This document shows, piece after piece, positions 44,418 to 52,430 of a stretch of DNA of 64,000 nt (positions within the stretch are counted from its first letter, which is position 1; each line of letters starts with the position of its first letter). The stretch is from Phytoactinopolyspora alkaliphila (GTDB lineage Bacteria; Actinomycetota; Actinomycetes; Jiangellales; Jiangellaceae), in the NCBI RefSeq assembly GCF_010550695.1, contig NZ_JAAGOB010000006.1, positions 296,707 to 360,706 of the forward strand. Reading direction: 5' to 3'. The position numbers were made by a program, and so were the translations under genes. Below the pieces are notes generated by a model. It made no database searches, was not told the origin of the DNA, and worked only from the letters and a program-made list of their open reading frames with translations.

Positions 44418-44759
44418 GTGACCGAAGAACGCGCCGTTGACACTGACAAGCTCCCCATTCGCATGCTGCACGATCGCGTGCTGGTGTCTCTGGACACCGA
44501 GGCGGGCGAGCGGAAGTCATCGTCCGGCATCGTGATCCCTGCGACAGCCGCGATGGGCCGCCGGCTCTCCTGGGCACGGGTGGTCGCGCTGGGCGCCAAT
44601 GTCCGCACCGTCACGGTGGGTGACCGCGTGTTGTTCGACCCGGAGGACAAGGCCGAGGTCGAGGTGCGCAGCGAAACCTACATCCTCTTGCGGGAACGGG
44701 ACCTGCACGCGGTCGCGTCGGAGCGGCTGCCGGACGGCCAGACCGGCCTGTACCTGTAG
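44418..44759 (+). CDS. GroES-like co-chaperonin family protein
   Basis: A 113-residue cpn10-fold protein: LHDRVLVSLDTEAGERKSSSG, GIVIPATAA and TVTVGDRVLFDP match GroES blocks, but the mobile loop has an ERKSSSGIVIP form and the ends are extended. No groEL gene is beside it. This is the second, divergent GroES type that sits next to DUF3618 and bcp in several actinobacteria. Its role beyond the fold is not established. Confidence 0.82.
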   Translation: MTEERAVDTDKLPIRMLHDRVLVSLDTEAGERKSSSGIVIPATAAMGRRLSWARVVALGANVRTVTVGDRVLFDPEDKAEVEVRSETYILLRERDLHAVASERLPDGQTGLYL

Positions 44760-44762
44760 CCC

Positions 44763-45593
44763 CTATCCGAGGCAGAGCTTCAGGATCGCCAGGTCCACGC
44801 AGACCCCGTCGTCGGGCGTCTGCGTCGGGGTAGGCGTCGGCGTGGGTGTGGGAGTCGGGGTCGGACTAGGCGTCGGCGAGGAGTCCTCCGGCTCATCCAG
44901 GTCATCCGGGTCGTGCGGCTCGTCCGGCTCTTCGGGATCGCTGGGTGGCGGCGTCGACGCGTTCGGCGTCTCCGAGGTCGTCGGCTCTTCCGGAGACCGC
45001 GTTCGGGTGGGGCCCCGCTCGTCCGGGGTGCTCTGGTCCGGCGTCGAATCCCGGGGGTTGTCGCTGGAGTCGGCGGGCGGCTCGTCGGCCTCCCCTTCAG
45101 GTTGCCGGTCACGCTCGGTGGAGGATCCGTTGGAGCCGGTGTGACCGCCGCCCGTGGTGGGCGGCGCGGCGGTGCGGTCTCCCGGGCCGTCCGGCGAAGC
45201 CGTGGGTGACGTGCCCTCCGGTGCGGGGACCTCGCCGATCTCCTCGTCGTCATCGTCGGCAGGCGCGGTGCGCAGGGTGGTTGTCTCGGTGCCCTGCGTG
45301 GTGACGAAGTGGGTGCCGCTGGCCACCCTGTCCTCGTGGCTCGGCACCACTAGGCTGCCGAGCGTGATGCCGATGGCGGCGCCGACCGCACACGCTACGG
45401 CCGATGGATGATTGCGACCTTTGCTGGCGAACCATCCCATAACGGAGCCAAAAACGCCGGCAGTGGCCCGAGATCCGTGCCGGGAGTCACTCCGGGCCCG
45501 GTGGTCGTTCGTCGGGCGGTGCTCTGGCGGGTTGATGGGACTTGTCCTTTCCTGCTGGCGTACGCCGGGTTGCGGCCGGCCGCGGGACGGCAC
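44763..45593 (-). CDS. Single-pass membrane protein with Pro/Thr/acidic low-complexity tail
   Basis: A 276-residue protein (fewer if ATG 45440 is the start). One hydrophobic helix (HPSAVACAVGAAIGITLGSLVV) leads to a long disordered external region rich in D/E/P/T/S, with a run of PT dipeptides near the end and a final short hydrophobic motif with two cysteines (VCVDLAILKLC). It is probably cell-wall spanning. Start uncertain. It is convergent with the GroES-like gene, whose stop is 3 bases away. Confidence 0.6.
   Translation of the reverse strand: MPSRGRPQPGVRQQERTSPINPPEHRPTNDHRARSDSRHGSRATAGVFGSVMGWFASKGRNHPSAVACAVGAAIGITLGSLVVPSHEDRVASGTHFVTTQGTETTTLRTAPADDDDEEIGEVPAPEGTSPTASPDGPGDRTAAPPTTGGGHTGSNGSSTERDRQPEGEADEPPADSSDNPRDSTPDQSTPDERGPTRTRSPEEPTTSETPNASTPPPSDPEEPDEPHDPDDLDEPEDSSPTPSPTPTPTPTPTPTPTQTPDDGVCVDLAILKLCLG
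44827..44872 (-). repeat. PT dipeptide repeat (hexamer repeats)
   Basis: Imperfect ACNCCN-type hexamers encode about nine Pro-Thr pairs in the tail of the membrane protein. Prone to length change. Confidence 0.75.
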
Positions 45594-45652
45594 ACATGTC
45601 CCCCGTGCTCGCGCAAGCGTACTGATCCGATGCGGGGAAGGAATATAGGGTG

Positions 45653-45717
45653 ATCGGCCGATATTTGCATCGTCGTGTCAGGCCAAGCGTGCTACATTTA
45701 GGCCGTGCGGCCTGAAA
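45653..45717 (+). promoter_or_regulatory. Leaderless promoter and operator half-sites before tetR (45705)
   Basis: TACATT (45693-45698) ends six bases before the GTG at 45705, fitting a leaderless transcript. CAGGCC (45679-45684), TAGGCC (45699-45704) and GGCCTG (45709-45714) form inverted half-sites around the start, and ATCGGCCGAT (45653-45662) is a separate 10-base palindrome. Binding by the encoded TetR protein is inferred. Confidence 0.45.
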
Positions 45718-46331
45718 ATAGTCCACCTGGCCGGAAACGGCCGTCGTTCATCGAAGCGGCGCGGCGGTCCCAGATCATCGAGGCCGCCACGCAGACGGTG
45801 GCGGAGTTCGGCTACGCGCATGCCACTTTGGCTCGGATCGCCGCCCGCGCGGAGATCAGCAAGAGCGTCATCTCGTATCACTTCGCGGGCAAGGACGAGC
45901 TGCTTGAACAGCTTGTCCGTCAGTTCTTCGAGGACGCCTGGGCGCACATGGAGGCTCAGCTGGCCACGGCGACCACGGCTGCCGGGCGAATCAGGACTTG
46001 GATCCGTGCTGAGGTGGCGTACTTCGGCGCGCATCGGACGGGTTTCCTGGCCATGGCCGAGATCGTCGGTAGTCACCGGCGACCGGACGGCAGCCGCCCG
46101 TTCGCCGGCGCCGAAGAGGAGGAGATCGACGGTCTCGCGGAAATTCTCGACCAGGGCCAGGCGACGGGAGAGTTTCGGCCGTTCGACAGCCGGATGGTCG
46201 CGACGATCATCACCCAGAGCGTCGAGGGTCTCCTCGGACGCTGGGCGATGAATGAACAGACCGACCTCGACGCGCAGAGCGAAGCCCTCGTCGAGTTCGT
46301 TGACCATGCCATCAGAGCGGAGCACCCATGA
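45705..46331 (+). CDS. TetR family regulator
   Basis: A 208-residue repressor with HTH at about residues 20-65 (QIIEAATQTVAEFG, then RIAARAEISKSVISYHF). The C-terminal domain is ligand binding. GTG start with no RBS upstream. Its stop overlaps the PH-domain gene start (ATGA), so it is co-expressed with two PH-domain membrane proteins and probably regulates them. Confidence 0.87.
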   Translation: MRPENSPPGRKRPSFIEAARRSQIIEAATQTVAEFGYAHATLARIAARAEISKSVISYHFAGKDELLEQLVRQFFEDAWAHMEAQLATATTAAGRIRTWIRAEVAYFGAHRTGFLAMAEIVGSHRRPDGSRPFAGAEEEEIDGLAEILDQGQATGEFRPFDSRMVATIITQSVEGLLGRWAMNEQTDLDAQSEALVEFVDHAIRAEHP

Positions 46332-46840
46332 CCACCTCGAGAACCTCACCACGGGCGATCGACTTGCGCCCACCGCACCACCGGATCGAACGGCGGGCGA
46401 TCCTGTGGTGGACGCTGCAGTCACTCGCCTTGTGGGTGCCCGTCCTTGCCGTCATGACGGCCGGATACGTCCTCTGGGAAGCGGCCCGGCCCTGGCTGGC
46501 GGTCGCATTGATCGTCGCTGGGGTGCTCGCCGTGATCTCCACCGTCGTCGAGCCGTGGTGGCGGTACGCGGTACACCGCTGGGAGGCCACGGACGAGGCT
46601 GTGTACGGCTCGTCCGGATGGCTGGTGCGTGAATGGCGAGTAGCGCCGATCTCGCGGGTCCAGACAGTGGATGCGGTGCGGGGACCGATCGAGCAGATGC
46701 TGGGCTTGTCCACGCTCCGGGTGACCACCGCGTCTTCCAAAGGTGCCATCGATATCGTCGGCCTGGACCGGGACGTCGCCGCCGAAGCCGCCGAACGGCT
46801 CACCACCATCGCTCAAATGACTCCCGGTGACGCGACATGA
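46328..46840 (+). CDS. PH-domain membrane protein (YdbS-like, bPH2)
   Basis: A 170-residue protein with two membrane helices (about residues 25-45 and 55-75), then a bacterial PH domain containing YAVHRWEATDEAVYGSSGWLVREWRVAPISRVQTVDAVRGP. Start and stop each overlap neighbours by four bases (ATGA). Such YdbS/YdbT pairs work together in the membrane; in Bacillus they are linked to tolerance of a bacteriocin. Confidence 0.85.
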   Translation: MTTSRTSPRAIDLRPPHHRIERRAILWWTLQSLALWVPVLAVMTAGYVLWEAARPWLAVALIVAGVLAVISTVVEPWWRYAVHRWEATDEAVYGSSGWLVREWRVAPISRVQTVDAVRGPIEQMLGLSTLRVTTASSKGAIDIVGLDRDVAAEAAERLTTIAQMTPGDAT

Positions 46841-48390
46841 ACGCGACGCCGTGGCGAAGGCTGCACAGCCGAATGATCTGGGTGGACGCAGTGCAGTCGG
46901 TAGTGTCCCTCATGCCCACCGGTTTCGCGGTGTGGGTGGTCGGCATGGAGCCGACGCTGGGGAACATGTGGCCGGTCCTCGCGATCGCCGCCTTCGGTGT
47001 ACTCGGCGCGACCGCCGACGCGCTGCGGTGGGTGTTCACCAGATACCGGGTGACGGAGGACTACGTGGAGCGCCGGACCGGTGTCTTCGTGCGGCGCTAC
47101 CGCTCCGTCCGCCGGGACCGGATCCGCAGCGTGGACACCGAAGCGAAGCTGCGGCACCGCCTGTCCGGGCTGCGCGTCGTCAAGATCGGCGCCGGCCAGC
47201 AGTCCTCCGCCGGTGAGTCGGCGTTCGACCTCGACGCCGTGCACACGGACGACGCTGCCGCATTGCGGCGAGAGCTGCTCTGGGGCGAGGCGCCGTCCGC
47301 CCCCGCGCCCGCTGTGGACGCCGGCCCAGCGGCACTGGAGCCGGAGGAGAAGCAGGTCCTAGCCCGGCTGCGTCCCGGCTGGGTCGTGTACAACATGTTC
47401 AACATCTGGGCGTATCTGATGGCCCTTGGCCTTCTGTGGGGGGCCTATTGGCTGGGTACGGCGGTCGGGTTCGACGTCGGGGGATTTATCGAGGGGCTGG
47501 TCGACTGGGAGGCGCTGGGGTGGGGCCGGAGCATCGTAGTCGGCGCTCTCGTCGTGGGCGCGGTAGGCGCGGTCGGGCTCGGCGTCAATTTCTTCACCGA
47601 GAACTGGAACTTCGAGCTGGCGCGAGTGCCTGGCGAGAACGGCACCTTGCTGCGGACGCGGCAGGGACTGTTCAAGACCCGCGAGGTCAACCGCGACGAC
47701 ACCAGGCTGCGTGGTATCCAGATCTCCGAGCCGTTGCTGTGGCGCTGGATGGGCATGGCCGACACCAATGTCGTGACCACCGGGCTCGACCTGTGGTCGA
47801 TGTCGCAACCGACCACGATCCTTCCCCGCGGCCCCATCGGCGTGGCGCGTCCCGTCGCGGCCGCCGTCCTCGGTGTCCACGAGAGCCCGCTGGAGGTGCC
47901 GCTTGCGCGTCATCCGCGGGCGGCGCTGCGCCGGCGGATGTGGTGGGCGACGCTTACCGCCGTTGCGGTGGTGGTGCTGCTGGGCTGGTTAGCGGCGAAC
48001 GACGTCGTGCCATTCGCGATGATGTGGGCCGGCGTTGCGCTGTGGCCGATCGCGGTCGCGGCGGCGGTCGTGGCCTATCGGGCACTCGGACACGCCGTCT
48101 CCGGCGAGTATCTCGTCGTCCGGTCAGGATTGATGAGCCGGCAGACCACGGCGCTGAAAAGGTCTGCCGTGAGCACTGTCGCGGTGCGTCAGTCGCTGCT
48201 CCAGCGCAGGCTCGGGCTGAAGACCGTAGCGGCGATGTCGGCCGCGGGATGGGGTGCCTACCACGCTCCAGACGTGCCGGCCGATGCCGCCGTCGCCTTG
48301 GCGTCGGAGGCGGCGCCAGGCCTGCTCGAGCCATTTCTCGTGCCGCAGACGTCCGGGGCGAGGGAGCGGGACATGCCGAGCCGCGTTTGA
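46837..48390 (+). CDS. PH-domain membrane protein (YdbT-like)
   Basis: A 517-residue partner of the preceding gene. It has several membrane helices (near residues 15-60, 187-215, 228-250 and 370-415) and repeated bPH2 domains; FTRYRVTEDYVERRTGVFVRRYRSVRRDRIRSVD is the first and another is near 425-480 (YLVVRSGLMSRQTTALKRS). ATGA-coupled to the previous gene. Confidence 0.85.
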   Translation: MNATPWRRLHSRMIWVDAVQSVVSLMPTGFAVWVVGMEPTLGNMWPVLAIAAFGVLGATADALRWVFTRYRVTEDYVERRTGVFVRRYRSVRRDRIRSVDTEAKLRHRLSGLRVVKIGAGQQSSAGESAFDLDAVHTDDAAALRRELLWGEAPSAPAPAVDAGPAALEPEEKQVLARLRPGWVVYNMFNIWAYLMALGLLWGAYWLGTAVGFDVGGFIEGLVDWEALGWGRSIVVGALVVGAVGAVGLGVNFFTENWNFELARVPGENGTLLRTRQGLFKTREVNRDDTRLRGIQISEPLLWRWMGMADTNVVTTGLDLWSMSQPTTILPRGPIGVARPVAAAVLGVHESPLEVPLARHPRAALRRRMWWATLTAVAVVVLLGWLAANDVVPFAMMWAGVALWPIAVAAAVVAYRALGHAVSGEYLVVRSGLMSRQTTALKRSAVSTVAVRQSLLQRRLGLKTVAAMSAAGWGAYHAPDVPADAAVALASEAAPGLLEPFLVPQTSGARERDMPSRV

Positions 48391-48419
48391 CCAGGCCGCC
48401 GGTGGGAACTCTCGAGGCC

Positions 48420-48776
48420 ATGAGCGAATCCAGGTTCGATGACATCATGAGTGACCAGGTGGGCGAGGCGAACCGTGATCCCGGCGCCGACCTCGACGCG
48501 GAGGGCGTGCCTGAGGTCGGTGACGATTCCACGCCGGGCAAGGGGGAGATTCCCGATCCGGAGGTGCCGGTGGTTCCCACCGATGTGCCGACGGCCGCGA
48601 TGACGGAGGCACTGAAGGATCCGGAGGACGAAGAGCTGACCGACCTCGAGGCCGCGATCGCCGCGGAGGAGTCGGATGGCGTGCCGGATGATCGCGGCGG
48701 ACCGGCCGAACACGCTGCGTTGCGGGTGGAAGAGGACGAGCCTCCGCTGGACGGCGAGCCGCGGACAGGGCCCTGA
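48420..48776 (+). CDS. Small acidic disordered protein (DUF5709-like)
   Basis: A 118-residue soluble, very acidic protein with no membrane segment. ATG 48420 has GAGG four bases upstream. Composition and the end block PAEHAALRVEED recall actinobacterial DUF5709 proteins, but this is a weak match. It follows the PH pair by 29 bases and ends just before tRNA-Lys. Function unknown. Confidence 0.6.
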   Translation: MSESRFDDIMSDQVGEANRDPGADLDAEGVPEVGDDSTPGKGEIPDPEVPVVPTDVPTAAMTEALKDPEDEELTDLEAAIAAEESDGVPDDRGGPAEHAALRVEEDEPPLDGEPRTGP

Positions 48777-48794
48777 CCTCGGGTAAGACGGGAG

Positions 48795-48867
<73 letters not shown>

Positions 48868-48975
48868 AACGACGCAAAATCCTAGCACCGGAGGGTTCGT
48901 ACGAGAAATCGGCAGCCTGTTCGGGTTCCGGGCCCGATGGCCGGGGTGGCCCGGTGTTGTGAGATCGTAACCTGT

Positions 48976-49350
48976 ATGGCCAATCAGCCGAGCCGGCGTG
49001 AGTACGATCTCGACATTCCCGCGGACGTCGAACCAGGCACATATGCCGACTTCGCGTCCATCTGGCACACTCCCGATGCGTTCGTCCTCGACTTCGCCGT
49101 GGTCAAACGGCCGCCGCGGGCGGTGGTCAACGAGGACGGCAGCAGGGTCACCAAGGTGCCCACCCGTGTGGTCTCGAGAGTGCGGATCCCACCGAGCCAG
49201 GTCTTCGAGATCATGAAGGGCCTGGAGAAGCAGCTGACGATGTGGGAGCGGACCTACAGCAAGAAGCAACGCCCTCCCGAGGAGGGTCCCGCACAGGGTC
49301 AGGGTCCGAGCCAGGGGCCAGGGCAGGGAGACGGTCCGGCCGACTCCTAG
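48976..49350 (+). CDS. DUF3467 family protein
   Basis: A 124-residue protein. FVLDFAVVKRPPRA and RVRIPPSQVFEIMKGLEKQLTMWE are the usual DUF3467 blocks. A Gly/Gln/Pro-rich tail follows. ATG 48976 lies two bases after a TAACCT -10-like box, so the mRNA may be leaderless. Small soluble protein of unknown function. Confidence 0.82.
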   Translation: MANQPSRREYDLDIPADVEPGTYADFASIWHTPDAFVLDFAVVKRPPRAVVNEDGSRVTKVPTRVVSRVRIPPSQVFEIMKGLEKQLTMWERTYSKKQRPPEEGPAQGQGPSQGPGQGDGPADS

Positions 49351-49379
49351 CCGCGGGAATTGTGAACGCGTGACGTCGG

Positions 49380-49841
49380 TCAGCACTCGGCGTCGAGGCG
49401 TTCCAGCACCTTGGTGGTGATCGACTCGAGGGCCTGTAGCTCGTCGGCGGTGAGCTGGTCGATGAACACTCTGCGGACCGTCTCCACGTGCTGGGGTGCC
49501 GCGGCTTCGATGGCTGCGCGGCCGCACGGTGTCAGGTTGACGAATGCGCTGCGCCCGTCTGTGGGGCACTCCACCCGCTGAACCAGGCCGCGTCGTTCCA
49601 TCCGGGTGACCTGGTGGGACACCCGGCTCTTCTCCCACTCCAGGGCGGCTGCGAGCTCGCTGACGCGAAGTTTCTCCTCGGCGGTGTCGGTCAGGACGAC
49701 GAGTACCACGAAGTCCGAGAGTGACATCTGAGAGTCGACCTGCAGCTGGTGATTGAGGAGTGCGTTCAGCTTGCTCTGCATTTGAACGTAGCCGCGCCAC
49801 GCGCGTTGCTCACGGTCGGTCAGCCACCTCGTCTCAGTCAC
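49380..49841 (-). CDS. MarR family regulator
   Basis: A 153-residue winged-helix repressor. The DNA-binding domain contains LRVSELAAALEWEKSRVSHQVTRMERRGLVQR and the wing with TDGRSAFVNLT. GTG start at 49841 with AGGA upstream. It is divergent from the yceI-like gene across a perfect 21-bp inverted repeat that is almost surely its operator, so it likely represses both genes. Confidence 0.9.
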   Translation of the reverse strand: MTETRWLTDREQRAWRGYVQMQSKLNALLNHQLQVDSQMSLSDFVVLVVLTDTAEEKLRVSELAAALEWEKSRVSHQVTRMERRGLVQRVECPTDGRSAFVNLTPCGRAAIEAAAPQHVETVRRVFIDQLTADELQALESITTKVLERLDAEC

Positions 49842-49853
49842 GGCACCATCCTA

Positions 49854-49913
49854 CCAGGTTTAGTTGACACGTCACCTAAAGCGTGTATTGTATGACGTGT
49901 CAACTAAACCTGG
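49854..49913. promoter_or_regulatory. Divergent marR/yceI operator-promoter with a perfect 21-bp inverted repeat
   Basis: The 21-base arm at 49854-49874 (begins CCAGGTTTAG) is the exact reverse complement of 49893-49913, separated by 18 bases. TTGACA occurs once in each arm (49864-49869 plus; 49903-49898 minus). With TATTGT (49886-49891, 16-base spacer) and TTTAGG (49880-49875 minus, 17-base spacer) these give two face-to-face promoters inside the repeat. Regulator binding would shut both. Confidence 0.82.
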
Positions 49914-49956
49914 ATGGGTACGGGACTCGAGTGCCCATCATGAAAGGAGAAGAACT

Positions 49957-50505
49957 GTGACTGACTACAGCGAGCTGACCGGTGAGTACACCCTCGACGC
50001 TGACCACTCGCGGCTCGGCTTCGTGGCGCGGCACGCCATGGTGACGAAGGTCCGGGGCGCGTTCAACGATGTCGAGGGAACCATCGTCGTCGACGGCAAG
50101 GAGCCCGGCAACTCGCGCGCCGAGGTGAAGGTCAAGACCGCCAGCATCGACACCCGAAACGAGCAGCGCGACGGTCACCTGCGCGCCAACGATTTCCTCG
50201 ACATCGAGAAGTACCCCGAGATCACCTTCGCCTCCACCGGCATCCGGCAGACCGGTGAGGACACCTTCGACGTTACCGGGGACCTCACGGTGAAGGACGT
50301 GACGAAGTCGGTCACCATCCCGTTCGAGTTCGGTGGCGCCGCGACCGACCCCTTCGGCAATTTCCGGATCGGGTTCGAGGGTTCCCTGCGGATCGACCGC
50401 AAGGACTACAACGTCACCTGGAACGCGCCGCTCGAGGCCGGTGGCGTACTGGTGGGCGACAAGATCGCCCTGGAGTTCGAGGTGTCGGCCGTCCGCAAGT
50501 CCTGA
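49957..50505 (+). CDS. YceI family protein
   Basis: A 182-residue lipocalin-like protein. YTLDADHSRLGFVARHAMVTKVRGAF and the KSVTIPFEFGG block define YceI, which binds polyisoprenoids or related lipids. No signal peptide is visible, so this form appears cytoplasmic, unlike E. coli YceI. GTG 49957 has an ideal AAAGGAGAAG RBS. Controlled with marR through the inverted repeat. Confidence 0.9.
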   Translation: MTDYSELTGEYTLDADHSRLGFVARHAMVTKVRGAFNDVEGTIVVDGKEPGNSRAEVKVKTASIDTRNEQRDGHLRANDFLDIEKYPEITFASTGIRQTGEDTFDVTGDLTVKDVTKSVTIPFEFGGAATDPFGNFRIGFEGSLRIDRKDYNVTWNAPLEAGGVLVGDKIALEFEVSAVRKS

Positions 50506-50524
50506 CATAGCGCCGCCGCGGTAG

Positions 50525-50576
50525 GCCGTGCCGTCTATGCCCTCACAGCAGCCGGTGTGGGCAAGGGCGGCACGGC
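50525..50576 (+). terminator. Long nested hairpin after yceI
   Basis: GCCGTGCCG (50525-50533) pairs with CGGCACGGC (50568-50576), and TGCCC/CACA inside pairs with TGTG/GGGCA, giving a nested stem 20 bases past the yceI stop. It looks like a strong terminator separating yceI from the ABC-TCS cluster. Confidence 0.7.
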
Positions 50577-50723
50577 GAGCGCTACGTGCGAGCACCGTTC
50601 GTGACGTCCTCGGACGCTCCGCAAGCCGCTGTAGATCCACCGAACGGTGGAGGCGCGAATCAACCGGAGCCTAGACGCTACGGTCGATGTTGCGGGGTGC
50701 GGTGCGCCAGCAGGCTTAGCAGC

Positions 50724-51656
50724 ATGGCCGCATTGGAAGTACGAAATCTGCATAAGCGCTACGGGCACCACGTTGCAGTCGACAACATCTCGTTCTCCGT
50801 TGAGGAGGGGGAGATCTTCGGCATCATCGGGCCCAACGGCGCCGGCAAGACGACCACCGTCGAAAGCATCGCAGGGCTGCGAACCCCTGACTCGGGCTCG
50901 ATCTCTGTGCTGGGACTCGACCCGGTCAAGGACCGGGCGGAGGTGCGTGAGCGACTCGGCGTGCAACTGCAGGAGAGCAGCTTCCCAGACGCGATCAAGG
51001 TCGCCGAAGCGCTCGAGCTCTACAGCTCCTTCTACCGGGACCCCGCCGATTGGCGCGAGCTCATGGAGCTTTTAGGTCTCGCCGAGAAGCACAAGACGCG
51101 ATACAAGGCTCTCTCAGGCGGGCAGAAGCAGCGGCTTTCGATCGCGCTCGCTCTGGTCGGCAATCCGAAGGTCGCGATTCTCGACGAGCTCACGACGGGA
51201 CTGGACCCGCAGGCCAGGCGCGACACCTGGAGCCTCATCGAGCGGGTTCGTGACACGGGCGTCACGATCCTCCTTGTCACGCACTTTATGGATGAAGCGG
51301 AGCGCCTCAGCGACCGGATCGCGGTCATCGATGGTGGTCGGGTTGCCGCGGTGGATACGCCTGAGGGGCTGATTGCGCAGGTGAGTCCCGTGCAGCAGGT
51401 CCGCTTCCGCGTGAGTCAGCCGCTGGACAGGCGTGTCCTGACCGAGCTTCCCGACGTGAGCAATGTCGAGATCACCGAGGGCCGCTGGCTCGTCACCGGC
51501 AGGGGCCAGCTTCTGAGCAGCGTCGCGGGGGCTCTCGCCAGGGCGCAGGTCGTGGCGGAGGATCTCCGCGTCGACCAGCGCAACCTCGACGACGCGTTCG
51601 TGGCCTTTACCGGACGCGCTCCGGAATCCCCAGGGCCGCGACAAGAGGAAGGCTGA
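50724..51656 (+). CDS. ABC transporter ATP-binding protein (ABC-2 exporter)
   Basis: A 310-residue ATPase. Walker A is GPNGAGKTT, the signature LSGGQKQRLSIALAL and Walker B AILDELTTGLD, with a C-terminal extension as in drug/antibiotic exporters. ATG 50724 has no strong RBS; the open frame extends upstream without support. Next to a permease and a NarL-type two-component system, it likely exports an antimicrobial or a lipid-active compound sensed by the kinase. Confidence 0.92.
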   Translation: MAALEVRNLHKRYGHHVAVDNISFSVEEGEIFGIIGPNGAGKTTTVESIAGLRTPDSGSISVLGLDPVKDRAEVRERLGVQLQESSFPDAIKVAEALELYSSFYRDPADWRELMELLGLAEKHKTRYKALSGGQKQRLSIALALVGNPKVAILDELTTGLDPQARRDTWSLIERVRDTGVTILLVTHFMDEAERLSDRIAVIDGGRVAAVDTPEGLIAQVSPVQQVRFRVSQPLDRRVLTELPDVSNVEITEGRWLVTGRGQLLSSVAGALARAQVVAEDLRVDQRNLDDAFVAFTGRAPESPGPRQEEG

Positions 51657-51659
51657 GTT

Positions 51660-52424
51660 GTGCTCACTCGGATGAACATGATCAAGGTCGAGACGAAACT
51701 CTTCCTTCGAGACTCTGCCACAGTCATCTTCGGTGTGCTGTTCCCTACGGGACTTCTGCTCGGGCTGGGTGCCATCCCGGCACTGAGAGAGCCGTCGCCG
51801 GAAACGGGCGGCCTCCGGCCCATCGACATCTGGGCGCCGACCGCGCTGGTGTTCGGGATGGTGATGATCGCCGTGCAGCACGTCCCGGCGGTGGTCGCGA
51901 CGTACCGTGAGCGCGGCATTCTGCGCAGGTTGTCGACCACTCCTGCGGATCCGCGGAAGGTCCTGCTCGCGCAGATGATGGTCGCGTTCGCCTCTGTGGT
52001 CGTCTCCGCGGCACTCATGATTTCGCTCGCGTGGGCGGTGCTGGAAATCGCGCCGCCCGAGCGGCACCTGAAGTTCGTCGTCGCCTTCCTCGTCGGCTAT
52101 GCGGCACTGCTCGGGCTCGGCATGATCTCCGCGGCCGTGGTCCGCACGAGCAGTGCCGCGAATCAGACCGGCACCGTCCTGTTCGTTGCGCTGATGTTCT
52201 TCGGCGGGGCCTTCCTGCCCCGTGTCCTCATGCCTGACACGCTGCGCGAGGTCGGCGAATTCATACCGCCCGGGCTGCAGGCTCTCACCGCGGCGTGGTC
52301 CGCCGAAGCTGGTGAGATCACCGGCACCGCCGGTGGGCAGCCCTTCTGGCTGCAGATTGCCATAATGACGGTTATCGCGGCGATCGCGAGCGGAATCGCC
52401 GCGAAGCTCTTCCGCTGGGAGTAG
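51660..52424 (+). CDS. ABC-2 type permease
   Basis: A 254-residue membrane protein with six hydrophobic helices and the ABC-2 motif YRERGILRRLSTTP. Starts at GTG 51660, three bases past the ATPase stop; ATG 51672 is an alternative start within the reading. Forms the exporter with the preceding ATPase. Confidence 0.9.
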   Translation: MLTRMNMIKVETKLFLRDSATVIFGVLFPTGLLLGLGAIPALREPSPETGGLRPIDIWAPTALVFGMVMIAVQHVPAVVATYRERGILRRLSTTPADPRKVLLAQMMVAFASVVVSAALMISLAWAVLEIAPPERHLKFVVAFLVGYAALLGLGMISAAVVRTSSAANQTGTVLFVALMFFGGAFLPRVLMPDTLREVGEFIPPGLQALTAAWSAEAGEITGTAGGQPFWLQIAIMTVIAAIASGIAAKLFRWE

Positions 52425-52430
52425 GTGTCG

